Shown piece by piece: positions 1-6,257 of a stretch of DNA of 10,543 nucleotides. Source of the DNA: Zoogloeaceae bacterium (GTDB lineage: Bacteria > Pseudomonadota > Gammaproteobacteria > Burkholderiales > Rhodocyclaceae); contig JAIRLE010000012.1 in assembly GCA_031259605.1 (NCBI GenBank), positions 1-10,543 on the forward strand, given 5' to 3'. How positions within the stretch are numbered: the stretch's first letter is position 1; each line of letters begins with the position of its first letter. The notes under the pieces are model-generated. The model was not told the DNA's origin and searched no databases. It saw nothing but the letters and a program-made list of their open reading frames with translations. A program made the translations under genes and the position numbers.

Positions 1-55
1 ATGTCAAAACTCCTTCGAGTTGTCGAGTCATGGCCTGGATGTCGTCGTCGTCCAC
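1..55 (-). CDS. Possible 5' end of a gene leaving the left edge
   Basis: On the minus strand an open frame runs leftward off the window. A GTG at 55-53 begins VDDDDIQAMTRQLEGVLT, with an in-frame ATG at 31-29. The frame is also open further upstream, back to a TAG near position 130. The acidic, helix-like start looks more protein-like than the plus-strand frames here, but only 18 residues are visible and no clear Shine-Dalgarno precedes either start. I do not recognise a family. It could equally be a chance frame. Confidence 0.2.
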   Translation of the reverse strand, partial: MDDDDIQAMTRQLEGVLT

Positions 56-336
56 TTCGTTGCGCCAGCAACAAACCGGAACCAGTTCCCCCCGGTTTCC
101 TGGACTGAAAAATGGACTCAAAAACCCTGGCTACCCATGGGTTTCCGTTGCTTCCGGCAGACTGTGAAGAATGGAAAAACCATTATTTTCAACAGCTTGC
201 GGATATCTACAGAAACCGTTGGAACAGAGTCTGGGTTTCCACGTCGCTACGCTCCTCGCTTTTGACGGGGCGGAAGAATGGATACGACGCTTGAACGCCT
301 CTCAAGGTATTTTCAAAACAGCTTCTGAGAGCCTGT
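56..336. other. No convincing gene; possibly degenerate sequence
   Basis: About 280 bp lie between the left edge and the first repeat copy. Several short plus-strand frames overlap here (for example 112-294, containing EEWKNHYFQQLADIYRNRW, and 171-362). They end at different stops, lack Shine-Dalgarno sites and match no family I know. The frame ending at 362 finishes inside the repeat. Parts look protein-like in more than one frame, as a decayed gene would, but this cannot be settled from one copy. Confidence 0.4.
299..331. repeat. Short hairpin-bounded motif, copy A
   Basis: The arms CTCTCA (299-304) and TGAGAG (326-331) bracket a segment containing CAAAACAGCTTC. A near-identical segment, CAAGACAGCTTC, bracketed by CTCTG and CAGAG, lies at 4318-4347. 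The arms differ between copies yet still pair within each. This copy abuts repeat copy 1 (5 bp away). It may be a small dispersed element or a coincidence of short motifs. Confidence 0.3.
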
Positions 337-503
337 TCATCGTAAAACCAACTCCGGTTTGAAACCCCGCCCGTAAGAAAGGCGCGAAGGTTGAGACCCC
401 GGCCGAGGCCGGGGTTTCGACCGTAGCCATTCTCGAGGGGAAAGAACCCCCCTTCCCAATGGAGTTGGACCGACAGCCCTGAAGGGCTGTCGCTAATTTT
501 TGC
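337..503 (+). repeat. Dispersed structured repeat, copy 1
   Basis: This is the first of three copies of a repeat that begins TCATCGTAAA and ends AATTTTTGC (others at 3832-3979 and 9855-10020, same orientation). By eye it is roughly 94% identical to copy 3. Internal structure, in order: CCAACTCC (348-355) pairs with GGAGTTGG (461-468). Inside this lie a small CGCC/GGCG stem, a 34-nt GC-rich palindrome (389-422) and a GGGG/CCCC stem. The last hairpin, at 471-492, is followed by TTTTT. Relative to the other copies it has one extra C in the run near 447-453, which breaks the antisense frame that is open in copies 2 and 3. No transposase or target duplication is visible. A non-autonomous mobile element or a structured RNA module are both possible. 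Confidence 0.85.
471..501 (+). terminator. Intrinsic-terminator-like hairpin at the end of repeat copy 1
   Basis: CGACAGCCC (471-479) and GGGCTGTCG (484-492) form a perfect 9-bp stem around TGAA. CTAA and then five T follow at 497-501. The T-run starts four bases after the stem, so termination may be moderate rather than strong. It points toward htpG, and its position before the heat-shock promoter would shield htpG from upstream read-through. Repeat copies 2 and 3 carry the same hairpin and T-run. Confidence 0.55.
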
Positions 504-577
504 TTATTGCCCCGTGACGCTCGCTGCCGTTCCGTCCGCAGGATTCGTTATCCGCCAGGATTCGCCGCCCGCCAGGG

Positions 578-605
578 CTTGAAATTTTTGGGCGCGCCCC
601 CATTT
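578..605 (+). promoter_or_regulatory. Sigma-32 (RpoH) type heat-shock promoter for htpG
   Basis: CTTGAAA at 578-584 and CCCCATTT at 598-605 are separated by 13 bases. They match the known RpoH promoter elements (CTTGAAA, then CCCCATNT at 11-16 bases) at every informative position. The promoter lies 31 bases before the htpG start. The short palindrome GGGCGCGCCC (590-599) overlaps the -10 element. The Shine-Dalgarno GAGGAG follows at 623-628. Confidence 0.88.
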
Positions 606-636
606 CTCCCCCATCTTTTTTCGAGGAGAAGTCCGC

Positions 637-2550
637 ATGACTGCCAGCAAGGAAACGCTTGGATTCCAGACCGAGGTGAAGCAGCTTTTGCAGTTGATGA
701 TTCATTCGCTCTACAGCAACAAGGAAATCTTTTTGCGTGAACTGATTTCCAATGCCTCGGACGCCTGCGACCGGCTGCGTTTCGAGGCGCTGAACAATGC
801 CGGTCTGTACGGCGATGACGCCGACCTGAAAATTCGTGTCGCTTTCGACAAGGCGGCGCGCACCCTTACGGTGAGTGACAATGGCATTGGCCTTTCCCGT
901 GAGGAAGCCGTTACCCATCTGGGAACCATCGCCAAATCCGGCACACAGGAATTTTTCAAGGCGCTGACGGGAGACCAGGCGAAGGACGCGCATCTGATCG
1001 GTCAGTTCGGCGTCGGCTTTTATTCTTCGTTCATCGTTGCCGACAAGGTGACGGTGGTTTCCCGCCGCGCTGGTCTGGCGGCGGATCAGGCGGTATGTTG
1101 GGAATCCGCGGGCGAGGGCGATTTTTCCGTCAGCATGGCGGAAAAGGCGGGGCGCGGTACGGAAGTCACCTTGCATTTGCGCGCGGGCGAAGATGAATTT
1201 CTCGACGGCTGGCGTCTCAAATCCATCATCCGCAGGTATTCCGATCACATCACCCTGCCGATTCGCATGATGGGCGAAAAATGGGACGAGGAGAAGAAAG
1301 CGCAGGTGTCCAGTGGCGAGGAGGAAACCGTCAACCAGGCCAGCGCCTTGTGGGCGCGCGGCAAGAACGAGGTAAGCGAGGCGGAGTATCAGGAATTCTA
1401 CAAACACGTCGCGCACGATTTCGAAGACCCGCTCGCCTGGACGCACACCAGGGTCGAGGGCAAGCAGGAATATACCCAGCTTCTCTACATTCCCGCGCGC
1501 GCGCCTTTCGATCTTTGGGATCGCAATGCCCGGCATGGCGTCAAGCTCTATGTGAAGCGCGTATTCATCATGGATGACGCCGAAAAGCTGATGCCGCTCT
1601 ACTTGCGTTTCGTGCGTGGCGTGGTGGATTCTTCCGACCTGCCTCTGAATGTTTCGCGCGAGATATTGCAGGAAAGCAAGGATATCGAGGCCATCCGCAA
1701 CGGCTGCGCCCGTAAGGTGCTGGCGCTTCTGGAGTCGCTGGCCGACAGCGAAGACGCTGCCCTTCGGGAGAAATACACGAAATTCTGGGGCGAATTCGGC
1801 AAGGTGTTGAAGGAAGGCGTGGGCGAGGACTTTGCCCACAAGGAGAAGATTGCGGGCCTGTTGCGTTTTGCCTCCACGCATGCGGATACGGCGGAAGAAA
1901 CGGTGTCGCTCAAGGATTACATCGGCCGCATGAAGGAGGGACAGGAGAAGATTTACTACGTTACCGCCGAATCCTTCAAGGCGGCGCGGAACAGTCCGCA
2001 TCTGGAAATCTTCCGCAAGAAGGATATCGAGGTGCTGCTCCTTTCCGATCGGGTGGATGAATGGGTGGTCGGACACATGTCCGAATTCGACGGCAAGCCC
2101 CTGCAATCCGTCGCCAAGGGCGGGCTGGATCTGGGCAAGCTGGAAGATGCGACCGAGAAGGAAGCGGCGGAAAAAGCCGCCGATGAATACCGGGAATTGC
2201 TGGAAAAGGTGAAAAAATCCCTGGGCGAGCGGGTGAAGGAAGTGCGCGTCACGCACCGTCTGACCGATTCGCCATCCTGTCTGGTGACGGAGGACTTTGA
2301 TGTCTCCGGCAATCTCGCGCGCATCTTGAAGGCCGCTGGGCAAAAAGCGCCGGAGGCGAAGCCCATCTTGGAAATCAACCCCCACCACCCCGCCGTGCAA
2401 CACCTGAAATACGAGGAAGCGCGCTTCGACGACTGGGCGGCGCTGCTCTTTGAACAGGCGGAACTCGCCGAGGGCGGCCAGCTCGAAGACCCGGCGGGAT
2501 TCGTGAAACGGGTAAACGGCCTGATGCTGGCGCTATCGGGCGGCAGATGA
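637..2550 (+). CDS. htpG: Molecular chaperone HtpG (bacterial Hsp90)
   Basis: This encodes a 637-residue cytosolic Hsp90 homologue, an ATP-driven dimeric chaperone that remodels client proteins during stress, at the usual HtpG length. The N-terminal GHKL ATPase domain is intact: ELISNASDA carries the catalytic Glu (E35) and Mg-binding Asn (N39), DNGIG the nucleotide-binding Asp (D81), then GQFGVGFYSSF at 122-132 and GTEVTL near 174. The middle domain has SDLPLNVSREILQ with the ATP-contacting Arg at 341. The C-terminal dimerisation domain is complete and has no eukaryotic MEEVD tail. The ATG at 637 is preceded by GAGGAG eight bases upstream, and the start GFQTEVKQLL aligns with known HtpG N-termini. 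Transcription probably depends on RpoH through the promoter at 578-605. The gene appears monocistronic, since a hairpin cluster follows. Function is assigned from family knowledge; the motifs are seen directly. Confidence 0.98.
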   Translation: MTASKETLGFQTEVKQLLQLMIHSLYSNKEIFLRELISNASDACDRLRFEALNNAGLYGDDADLKIRVAFDKAARTLTVSDNGIGLSREEAVTHLGTIAKSGTQEFFKALTGDQAKDAHLIGQFGVGFYSSFIVADKVTVVSRRAGLAADQAVCWESAGEGDFSVSMAEKAGRGTEVTLHLRAGEDEFLDGWRLKSIIRRYSDHITLPIRMMGEKWDEEKKAQVSSGEEETVNQASALWARGKNEVSEAEYQEFYKHVAHDFEDPLAWTHTRVEGKQEYTQLLYIPARAPFDLWDRNARHGVKLYVKRVFIMDDAEKLMPLYLRFVRGVVDSSDLPLNVSREILQESKDIEAIRNGCARKVLALLESLADSEDAALREKYTKFWGEFGKVLKEGVGEDFAHKEKIAGLLRFASTHADTAEETVSLKDYIGRMKEGQEKIYYVTAESFKAARNSPHLEIFRKKDIEVLLLSDRVDEWVVGHMSEFDGKPLQSVAKGGLDLGKLEDATEKEAAEKAADEYRELLEKVKKSLGERVKEVRVTHRLTDSPSCLVTEDFDVSGNLARILKAAGQKAPEAKPILEINPHHPAVQHLKYEEARFDDWAALLFEQAELAEGGQLEDPAGFVKRVNGLMLALSGGR

Positions 2551-2592
2551 CGGCATCGGGAATCAGGGCACGAGGATAGCGACCATCCCTTG

Positions 2593-2646
2593 CCTCTCCC
2601 TCTCCCGCTTGCGGGAGAGGGTGGCGCTTTAGCGCCGGGAGAGGGA
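2593..2646. repeat. REP-like GC-rich hairpin cluster after htpG
   Basis: CCCTCTCCCGC (2598-2608) and GCGGGAGAGGG (2611-2621) form a perfect inverted repeat. A second hairpin, GGCGC/GCGCC around TTTA, lies at 2623-2636. A further GGGAGAGGGA (2637-2646) could pair with the first arm instead. This resembles the CTCTCCC/GGGAGAG interspersed repeats found between genes in many proteobacteria. It starts about 40 bases after the htpG stop and may stabilise or end that transcript, but no T-run follows. Confidence 0.7.
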
Positions 2647-2701
2647 CGGCGGCTCATTCCGAATCCGGTCTCATGAGCAGGCTCCAACCCGCAGCGAACG
2701 C

Positions 2702-3217
2702 ATGGAAATATCCAAATCATCCGAACGGCGCTCCGGTCTTGCGCCCGTTCATGACGCCGCTACCCGCATCCTGGTGCTGGGCAGTTTTCCTTCGCCCGCC
2801 TCGCTGGCGGCAGGGCAATATTACGGGCATCCGCAAAACCAGTTCTGGCGGCTCATGGGCACGATTCTCGGTGTGCCGCTCCATGCGTTGCCTTACCCGG
2901 AGCGCATCGGGCATTTGCTGCGCCACGGCATTGGCATTTGGGACGTATACCAGAGTTGCGTCCGTCCTGGCGCGATGGATGCCGACATCCGCGCCGGAAA
3001 AGCCAACGACTTTGTTTCGTTGTTGCGACAGATGCCGTGTCTGGTCAGGCTTTGCTTCAACGGCAAGACCGCTGCGAGATTCGCGCCGTGCCTTACCGCG
3101 CTCGCCGCCGCTGGACGCGAAGTGACGGCCTGTGTCCTTCCTTCCTCCAGCCCCGCCTATACTCTGTCTTTCGCGCAAAAGCTCGAGCGCTGGCGGAAGG
3201 GCGTGTCCGCCGCCTGA
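2702..3217 (+). CDS. DNA-deoxyinosine (hypoxanthine) glycosylase, UDG superfamily family 6
   Basis: The 171-residue product matches the hypoxanthine-DNA glycosylase family, which removes deaminated adenine (deoxyinosine) from DNA to start base excision repair. Motif 1 is ILVLGSFPS at 23-31, followed by YYGHPQNQFW at 40-49, where N46 is the expected catalytic Asn of family 6. Central motifs are LLRHGIGIWDVYQSC (72-86) and LCFNGKTA (117-124). The second active-site motif is LPSSSPA at 146-152. Length and motif order are normal for the family. The ATG at 2702 gives the usual short lead-in (LAPVHDAATR) before motif 1, but the Shine-Dalgarno is weak. The gene follows htpG by 151 bp and a hairpin cluster, so it is probably transcribed on its own. 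It ends in a CGCCGC/GCGGCG hairpin overlapping the stop. Activity on inosine is inferred from the family. Confidence 0.88.
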   Translation: MEISKSSERRSGLAPVHDAATRILVLGSFPSPASLAAGQYYGHPQNQFWRLMGTILGVPLHALPYPERIGHLLRHGIGIWDVYQSCVRPGAMDADIRAGKANDFVSLLRQMPCLVRLCFNGKTAARFAPCLTALAAAGREVTACVLPSSSPAYTLSFAQKLERWRKGVSAA

Positions 3218-3363
3218 CGCCTGCGGCGCGCCGTCGGCATCATCCGTTCAAGTCCAATTGTAGCCAAGCAAAGCCGTGCGGCTCTGGGGTTCAAGGAAGA
3301 GAACGATTCCGCGCGCATGATGACCATGGTTCTCCGCCTCCACAAAACAGACGAAAGCAAGAA

Positions 3364-3395
3364 ATTAACGGCAGCCTTGAAGGGCTGCCGTTAAT
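3364..3395. terminator. Perfect hairpin between convergent genes, kin to the repeat's last hairpin
   Basis: ATTAACGGCAGCC (3364-3376) and GGCTGCCGTTAAT (3383-3395) form a perfect 13-bp stem with the loop TTGAAG. It sits between the plus-strand glycosylase gene (ends 3217) and the minus-strand membrane protein gene (ends 3458), where a two-way terminator would be expected. Neither side has a clean T-run, although TTTCTTGCTTT follows on the minus strand. The core closely resembles the terminal hairpin of the 167-bp repeat. Confidence 0.5.
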
Positions 3396-3457
3396 GCTCC
3401 CTTCCAGAGATGGGCGATATGGCCTAACGTGCTTTTGCTGGGTCGATGGTGATGCGA

Positions 3458-3733
3458 TCAGTGGAAGCCAAACGAAAGTAATGTGCCCCAACCAACGACG
3501 AACATTGCAACGGCGCTAATGCTGGCATACAGAACGAATATAAGCGCTTTGCTGAATACTGCCATTCCCTCAGCGGTGAAAATTGGGAAAGCGCCTCCAA
3601 GTACTAGAAGAGAACCAAGGAAGAGTGTAGTTTCAGCAGGCATGTCATACCCAATGAGGATAATCAAGCTGAGAAAAACGACTGTGCCCCACACAGGCAG
3701 TGTGATGAGTACAAGAGCTTTGAGGAAGGACAT
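3458..3733 (-). CDS. Small membrane protein of unknown function (three predicted helices)
   Basis: The 91-residue product is almost entirely hydrophobic. Three likely membrane helices are visible: residues about 4-29, 34-53 (then the short turn FTAEGM) and 60-88. Charged residues are few (K5, D30, E34, E55, K62). I recognise no family. The frame lies in a stretch of about 48% GC, against about 58-60% in the neighbouring genes, and contains ATA and TTG-rich codon use unlike them. That suggests foreign origin, together with the flanking hairpin and repeat copy 2. The start is the ATG at 3733, with only CAGG as a possible weak Shine-Dalgarno. A 28-codon ORF ends 15 bases upstream, so the two may be co-translated. 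The pattern of hydrophobicity supports a real protein. Immunity protein or small accessory membrane protein are possible roles, but nothing in the sequence decides. Confidence 0.6.
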   Translation of the reverse strand: MSFLKALVLITLPVWGTVVFLSLIILIGYDMPAETTLFLGSLLVLGGAFPIFTAEGMAVFSKALIFVLYASISAVAMFVVGWGTLLSFGFH

Positions 3734-3748
3734 GACATTGCCTGATGT

Positions 3749-3835
3749 TCAGCAGACGCCGTTGCGGGTGTATGCTCCGTCTTCAAAAGGCATATCACAC
3801 AAAATTGCATACACCATCCCGCTGATTGCATTCAT
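3749..3835 (-). CDS. Possible 28-residue ORF, or C-terminal remnant of a disrupted gene
   Basis: Starting at the ATG at 3835, which uses the outermost bases of repeat copy 2, the frame reads MNAISGMVYAILCDMPFEDG and ends AYTRNGVC. The stop lies 15 bases before the membrane protein gene. The residue mix looks natural and GC is low, like the following gene. The frame stays open upstream through the repeat, so this may be the tail of a longer gene cut by the repeat. There is no Shine-Dalgarno evidence, because the upstream bases belong to the repeat. Function unknown. Confidence 0.28.
   Translation of the reverse strand: MNAISGMVYAILCDMPFEDGAYTRNGVC
3767..3815. promoter_or_regulatory. 9-bp inverted repeat upstream of the membrane protein gene
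   Basis: GGTGTATGC (3767-3775) and GCATACACC (3807-3815) are perfect inverted copies separated by 31 bases. They lie 34-82 bases before the start of the small membrane protein gene. The spacing is about three helical turns between inner ends, so a dimeric or looping regulator could bind both. The sites also lie inside the 28-codon frame, so coding chance cannot be excluded. Confidence 0.3.
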
Positions 3836-3979
3836 CGTAAAACCAACTCCGGTTTGAAACCCCGTCCGTAAGAAAGGCGCGAAGGCCGGGGTCTCGACTG
3901 TAGCCATTCTCGAGGGGAGAGAAACCCCTTTCCAATGGAGTTGGACCGACAGCCCTGAAGGGCTGTCGCTAATTTTTGC
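3832..3979 (+). repeat. Dispersed structured repeat, copy 2 (palindrome arm deleted)
   Basis: This is the same element as at 337-503 and 9855-10020, in the same orientation, but 148 bp long. The closing pair CCAACTCC (3843-3850) and GGAGTTGG (3937-3944) and the terminal hairpin plus TTTTT (ending 3977) are kept. The left arm and centre of the main palindrome, 18 bases equivalent to 391-408 of copy 1, are missing. The junction is at 3885/3886, between short GG repeats. GTCC replaces GCCC in the first small stem and leaves a G-U pair, so that stem can still form. Confidence 0.85.
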
Positions 3980-4341
3980 CTTGATCTCCATGCCAGAAAC
4001 CGGTGCCGCCTCGCCGCATGACGACCGGATCGGCGACGCGAGTGTCTTCGTCCATATGGAATTATCGCACAAGGACGGCGCATGTTCCAAGGCAATCGCA
4101 TGAATGCCGATATTGTATTTTCAGTCCGCGCAGCCGCAAAAATCAAGGCGTCTGGAACAAGGTGCCGGGAGCGGGCGGCGGTTCATTCCTGAACTGTGCT
4201 TTCCGGGATGAACCGTCCCTCATTCGCTCTCCGGGTGCCGGGTGCCTTCTTCCCAGGGACGGAGCATGAAAAGCGCTTCATATTCATCCCGGGAGAGAGG
4301 CAAAGCGCGGGTTTTCCCTCTGCTTTTTTCAAGACAGCTTC
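3980..4341. other. Gene-free stretch with one hairpin
   Basis: No frame here has a credible start, Shine-Dalgarno or family match. Notable content: an inverted repeat GGTTCATTCC (4180-4189) and GGGATGAACC (4205-4214), which pairs over 10 bases with one G-U and a 15-base loop; a short tandem of CGGGTGC near 4231-4245; and motif copy B at 4318-4347, which runs into the end of the kinase gene. A minus-strand frame starting MDEDTRVADPVVMRRGGTG (about 4056-3970) ends at the repeat edge. It is too short to call. Confidence 0.4.
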
Positions 4342-4347
4342 TCAGAG
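4318..4347. repeat. Short hairpin-bounded motif, copy B
   Basis: CTCTG (4318-4322) and CAGAG (4343-4347) flank TTTTTTCAAGACAGCTTCT. The segment CAAGACAGCTTCT differs from copy A (299-331) by one base in 13. It overlaps the stop codon of the kinase gene (4344-4342) and the two bases of sense codon before it. On the minus strand it could be a weak transcript end. Confidence 0.28.
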
Positions 4348-5283
4348 CGCAAGCGCCGCGCCAAAGGACTGCTGATACCGCGCGCAAATTTCCGCGCGTG
4401 TGGGGCGGTGATTTTGCGCGCCCTGGCTTTCGACCTTGATCGCGCCCATGAGCGAGGCGAGGCGGCCTGTTTTTTCCCAGTCGAATTGATTCATGATGCC
4501 GTACAGAAGACCGGCGCGGTAAGCATCGCCGCAGCCGGTGGGGTCGATGACCGCGCTTGTCTGCGCGCAGGGAATTTCCAGCATCCGTCCGGGAAGATAA
4601 ATGCGCGACCCCAGCGCGCCGCGAGTGACAACCAGGGCGCGCACCTGCCGGGCGAGCATCTCGATGCTTTTTCCGCTGCGCTCGACGGTCAGTTGAACCT
4701 CGTAATCGTTGAAGCAGGCGTAATCCGCCAGACCGAGAAATTGCAGCAGTTCTTCCCCGTCAAACAGCGGCAGGCCCTGACCGGGATCGAAAATGAAGGG
4801 AATGTTCTGCGCCGCGAAATCCCGCGCGTGTTGCAACATGCCGGCGCGTCCGTCCGGGCCGACCAGTCCCAACTGGATGTTTTCGGCATGTTCCACGCGG
4901 TTCTGCTGCGAACAGTTCATCGCGCCGGGATGGAAGGCGGTAATCTGGTTGTCGTCGAGATCGGTGGTGATGAAGGCTTGCGCCGTGAAGGTTCCGGGCA
5001 CTTGCCGGACGTGCGTGAGCGCCAGGCCAAGCGCTTCCAGGCGTTGCCGGTAGGGCGCGAAATCGTCGCCCACGGTCGCCATGATCAGCGCCTCGCCGCC
5101 CAGCAGTTTCAGGTTGTAGGCGATGTTGCCCGCGCAGCCGCCGAATTCGCGGCGCAGTTCCGGCACCAGGAAGGAAACGTTGAGAATATGGATTCGATCC
5201 GGCAGGATATGGCGCTTGAAACGATCCGGAAACACCATGGTGTTGTCGTAGGCAAGGGAACCGCAGATGAGGGCGCGTGGCAT
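4342..5283 (-). CDS. PfkB-family (ribokinase-like) sugar or nucleoside kinase
   Basis: The 313-residue product has the ribokinase fold markers. The N-terminal GGCAGNIAYNLKLLGG lies at 48-63 (PfkB signature 1 region) and the C-terminal IDPTGCGDAYRAGLL at 246-260 (signature 2), where D253 is the expected catalytic base and GCG forms the anion hole. A mixed central region, RGALGSRIYL (221-230), matches the ATP-site strand. Such enzymes transfer phosphate from ATP to a sugar, sugar phosphate or nucleoside. The start MPRALICGSLAYDN resembles adenosine-kinase-like members, but the substrate cannot be read from sequence. The ATG at 5283 lies 8 bases after the DUF3426 stop, with only a weak GAGTG upstream, which suggests coupled translation as the last gene of the aroQ-acc operon. 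No clear terminator follows. Family call certain; substrate open. Confidence 0.9.
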   Translation of the reverse strand: MPRALICGSLAYDNTMVFPDRFKRHILPDRIHILNVSFLVPELRREFGGCAGNIAYNLKLLGGEALIMATVGDDFAPYRQRLEALGLALTHVRQVPGTFTAQAFITTDLDDNQITAFHPGAMNCSQQNRVEHAENIQLGLVGPDGRAGMLQHARDFAAQNIPFIFDPGQGLPLFDGEELLQFLGLADYACFNDYEVQLTVERSGKSIEMLARQVRALVVTRGALGSRIYLPGRMLEIPCAQTSAVIDPTGCGDAYRAGLLYGIMNQFDWEKTGRLASLMGAIKVESQGAQNHRPTRAEICARYQQSFGAALAL

Positions 5284-5291
5284 GGAAACAC

Positions 5292-6257
5292 TCAGAAATA
5301 GAAAAGATAGAGACTGTAGCCCGTGGGGTTGAGGTCGCCTGCGTCCAGATCCAACTGGAGCTCGACGCTGCCCGGCGCGAAGGCGGGGGGCGCGGCGGCG
5401 GACAGGTATTCGGCGGGCGCAAAAACGCGGCGCGCCAGGATATTGTCAAAACTGTCGGTCAGGGAAATTTCCAGTTGCGGCCAGGTCTGCGGGTAGCGGG
5501 ACTGGTTTTTCAGCGTGGCGACGAGCTGAAAATGACCGGGGCGCGTCCTGGGCGAAAACTCGGCGGCACCGATGGAAAGCCATTCGACTTCCTTGGCCAA
5601 CGGCATGTCGATATTGAAAGCGGAAAATATCCGCAGGGTAATCGGTGCCTGACGCCCCAATTCGCTCCGATAGTGATAGGCCATCTGGAAAAGCAGCAAA
5701 AGGGCAAGCAACAGGGAAGCCAGCACGAAAGGCCACAGCGGATAGGCGGCGTCGACGGCAGACTCGTTCGGCGCATCCGACCAGCGGGAAACGTTGGCGG
5801 CGTCCGCTTCCTCGTCATCCGGCACGACGGGCAAGCCGTCGGCGTCTTCCCGCGCCAGCAGCGCGTCGATGGGATCCGGCAGATGGAGGAGGGATGTTGC
5901 GCGCGGCGTCATCCCGGATGCGGCGGCAGCGGGTTCGGGTGTGGCGCTGACGTCTGACGGCGCGGCTGTCCAGTCCGCAAAAACATCATCATTCTTGCCA
6001 GTGCCGGGTTTTTCGGGAAGCATCGGCGTTTCCAGAAACGGCGCATCCAGCGCATCCTCATGCGGCGCGTCGTCCGTGTCGGCGGCGGGCTGCGTGGGCA
6101 CGGCCTCCGGCCTGTACCCGCGTTCTTCCGGATCCAGATATCCCATGGCGTTGAAAGCCCGCCTGCACACGCCGCACCGCACCTTGCCGTCGCGCGCAAG
6201 CAACTGCTCGCGAGTGACGCGAAACGCGGTACGGCAGTGGGGGCAACGGGTCAGCAT
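5292..6257 (-). CDS. Zinc-ribbon membrane protein with DUF3426 domain
   Basis: A 321-residue product has three parts. Residues 1-40 form an MJ0042-type zinc ribbon, CPHC at 5-8 and CGVC at 28-31, with four Cys as metal ligands. Residues 45-170 are acidic, Pro/Ala-rich and probably disordered. One membrane helix lies at about 172-195 (LWPFVLASLLLALLLLFQMA). The rest, about 200-321, matches the DUF3426 domain, with RVFAPAEYL (277-285) and LVATLKNQSRYPQTWP (245-260). The topology implied is cytoplasmic zinc ribbon and periplasmic C-terminus. Function is unknown; this fused family commonly follows prmA in betaproteobacteria. The start at 6257 is chosen because it puts the zinc ribbon at the N-terminus and overlaps the prmA stop in ATGCTGA, a typical translational coupling. 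The longer frame reaching 6410 reads through prmA in another frame. Confidence 0.88.
   Translation of the reverse strand: MLTRCPHCRTAFRVTREQLLARDGKVRCGVCRRAFNAMGYLDPEERGYRPEAVPTQPAADTDDAPHEDALDAPFLETPMLPEKPGTGKNDDVFADWTAAPSDVSATPEPAAAASGMTPRATSLLHLPDPIDALLAREDADGLPVVPDDEEADAANVSRWSDAPNESAVDAAYPLWPFVLASLLLALLLLFQMAYHYRSELGRQAPITLRIFSAFNIDMPLAKEVEWLSIGAAEFSPRTRPGHFQLVATLKNQSRYPQTWPQLEISLTDSFDNILARRVFAPAEYLSAAAPPAFAPGSVELQLDLDAGDLNPTGYSLYLFYF

Noticed and set aside
493..2403. 636-codon minus-strand ORF opposite htpG
   Set aside because: It is the antisense shadow of htpG, kept open by GC-rich codon use. Its translation has no domain, and htpG itself is unmistakable.
3483..3857. 124-codon plus-strand ORF opposite the small membrane protein
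   Set aside because: The minus strand gives a clear three-helix pattern, whereas the plus reading is a patchwork ending in the repeat (FIVKPTPV), as another unrelated frame at 171-362 does.
4408..5301. 297-codon plus-strand ORF opposite the PfkB kinase
   Set aside because: Shadow of the kinase gene, whose two PfkB signatures are intact on the minus strand.
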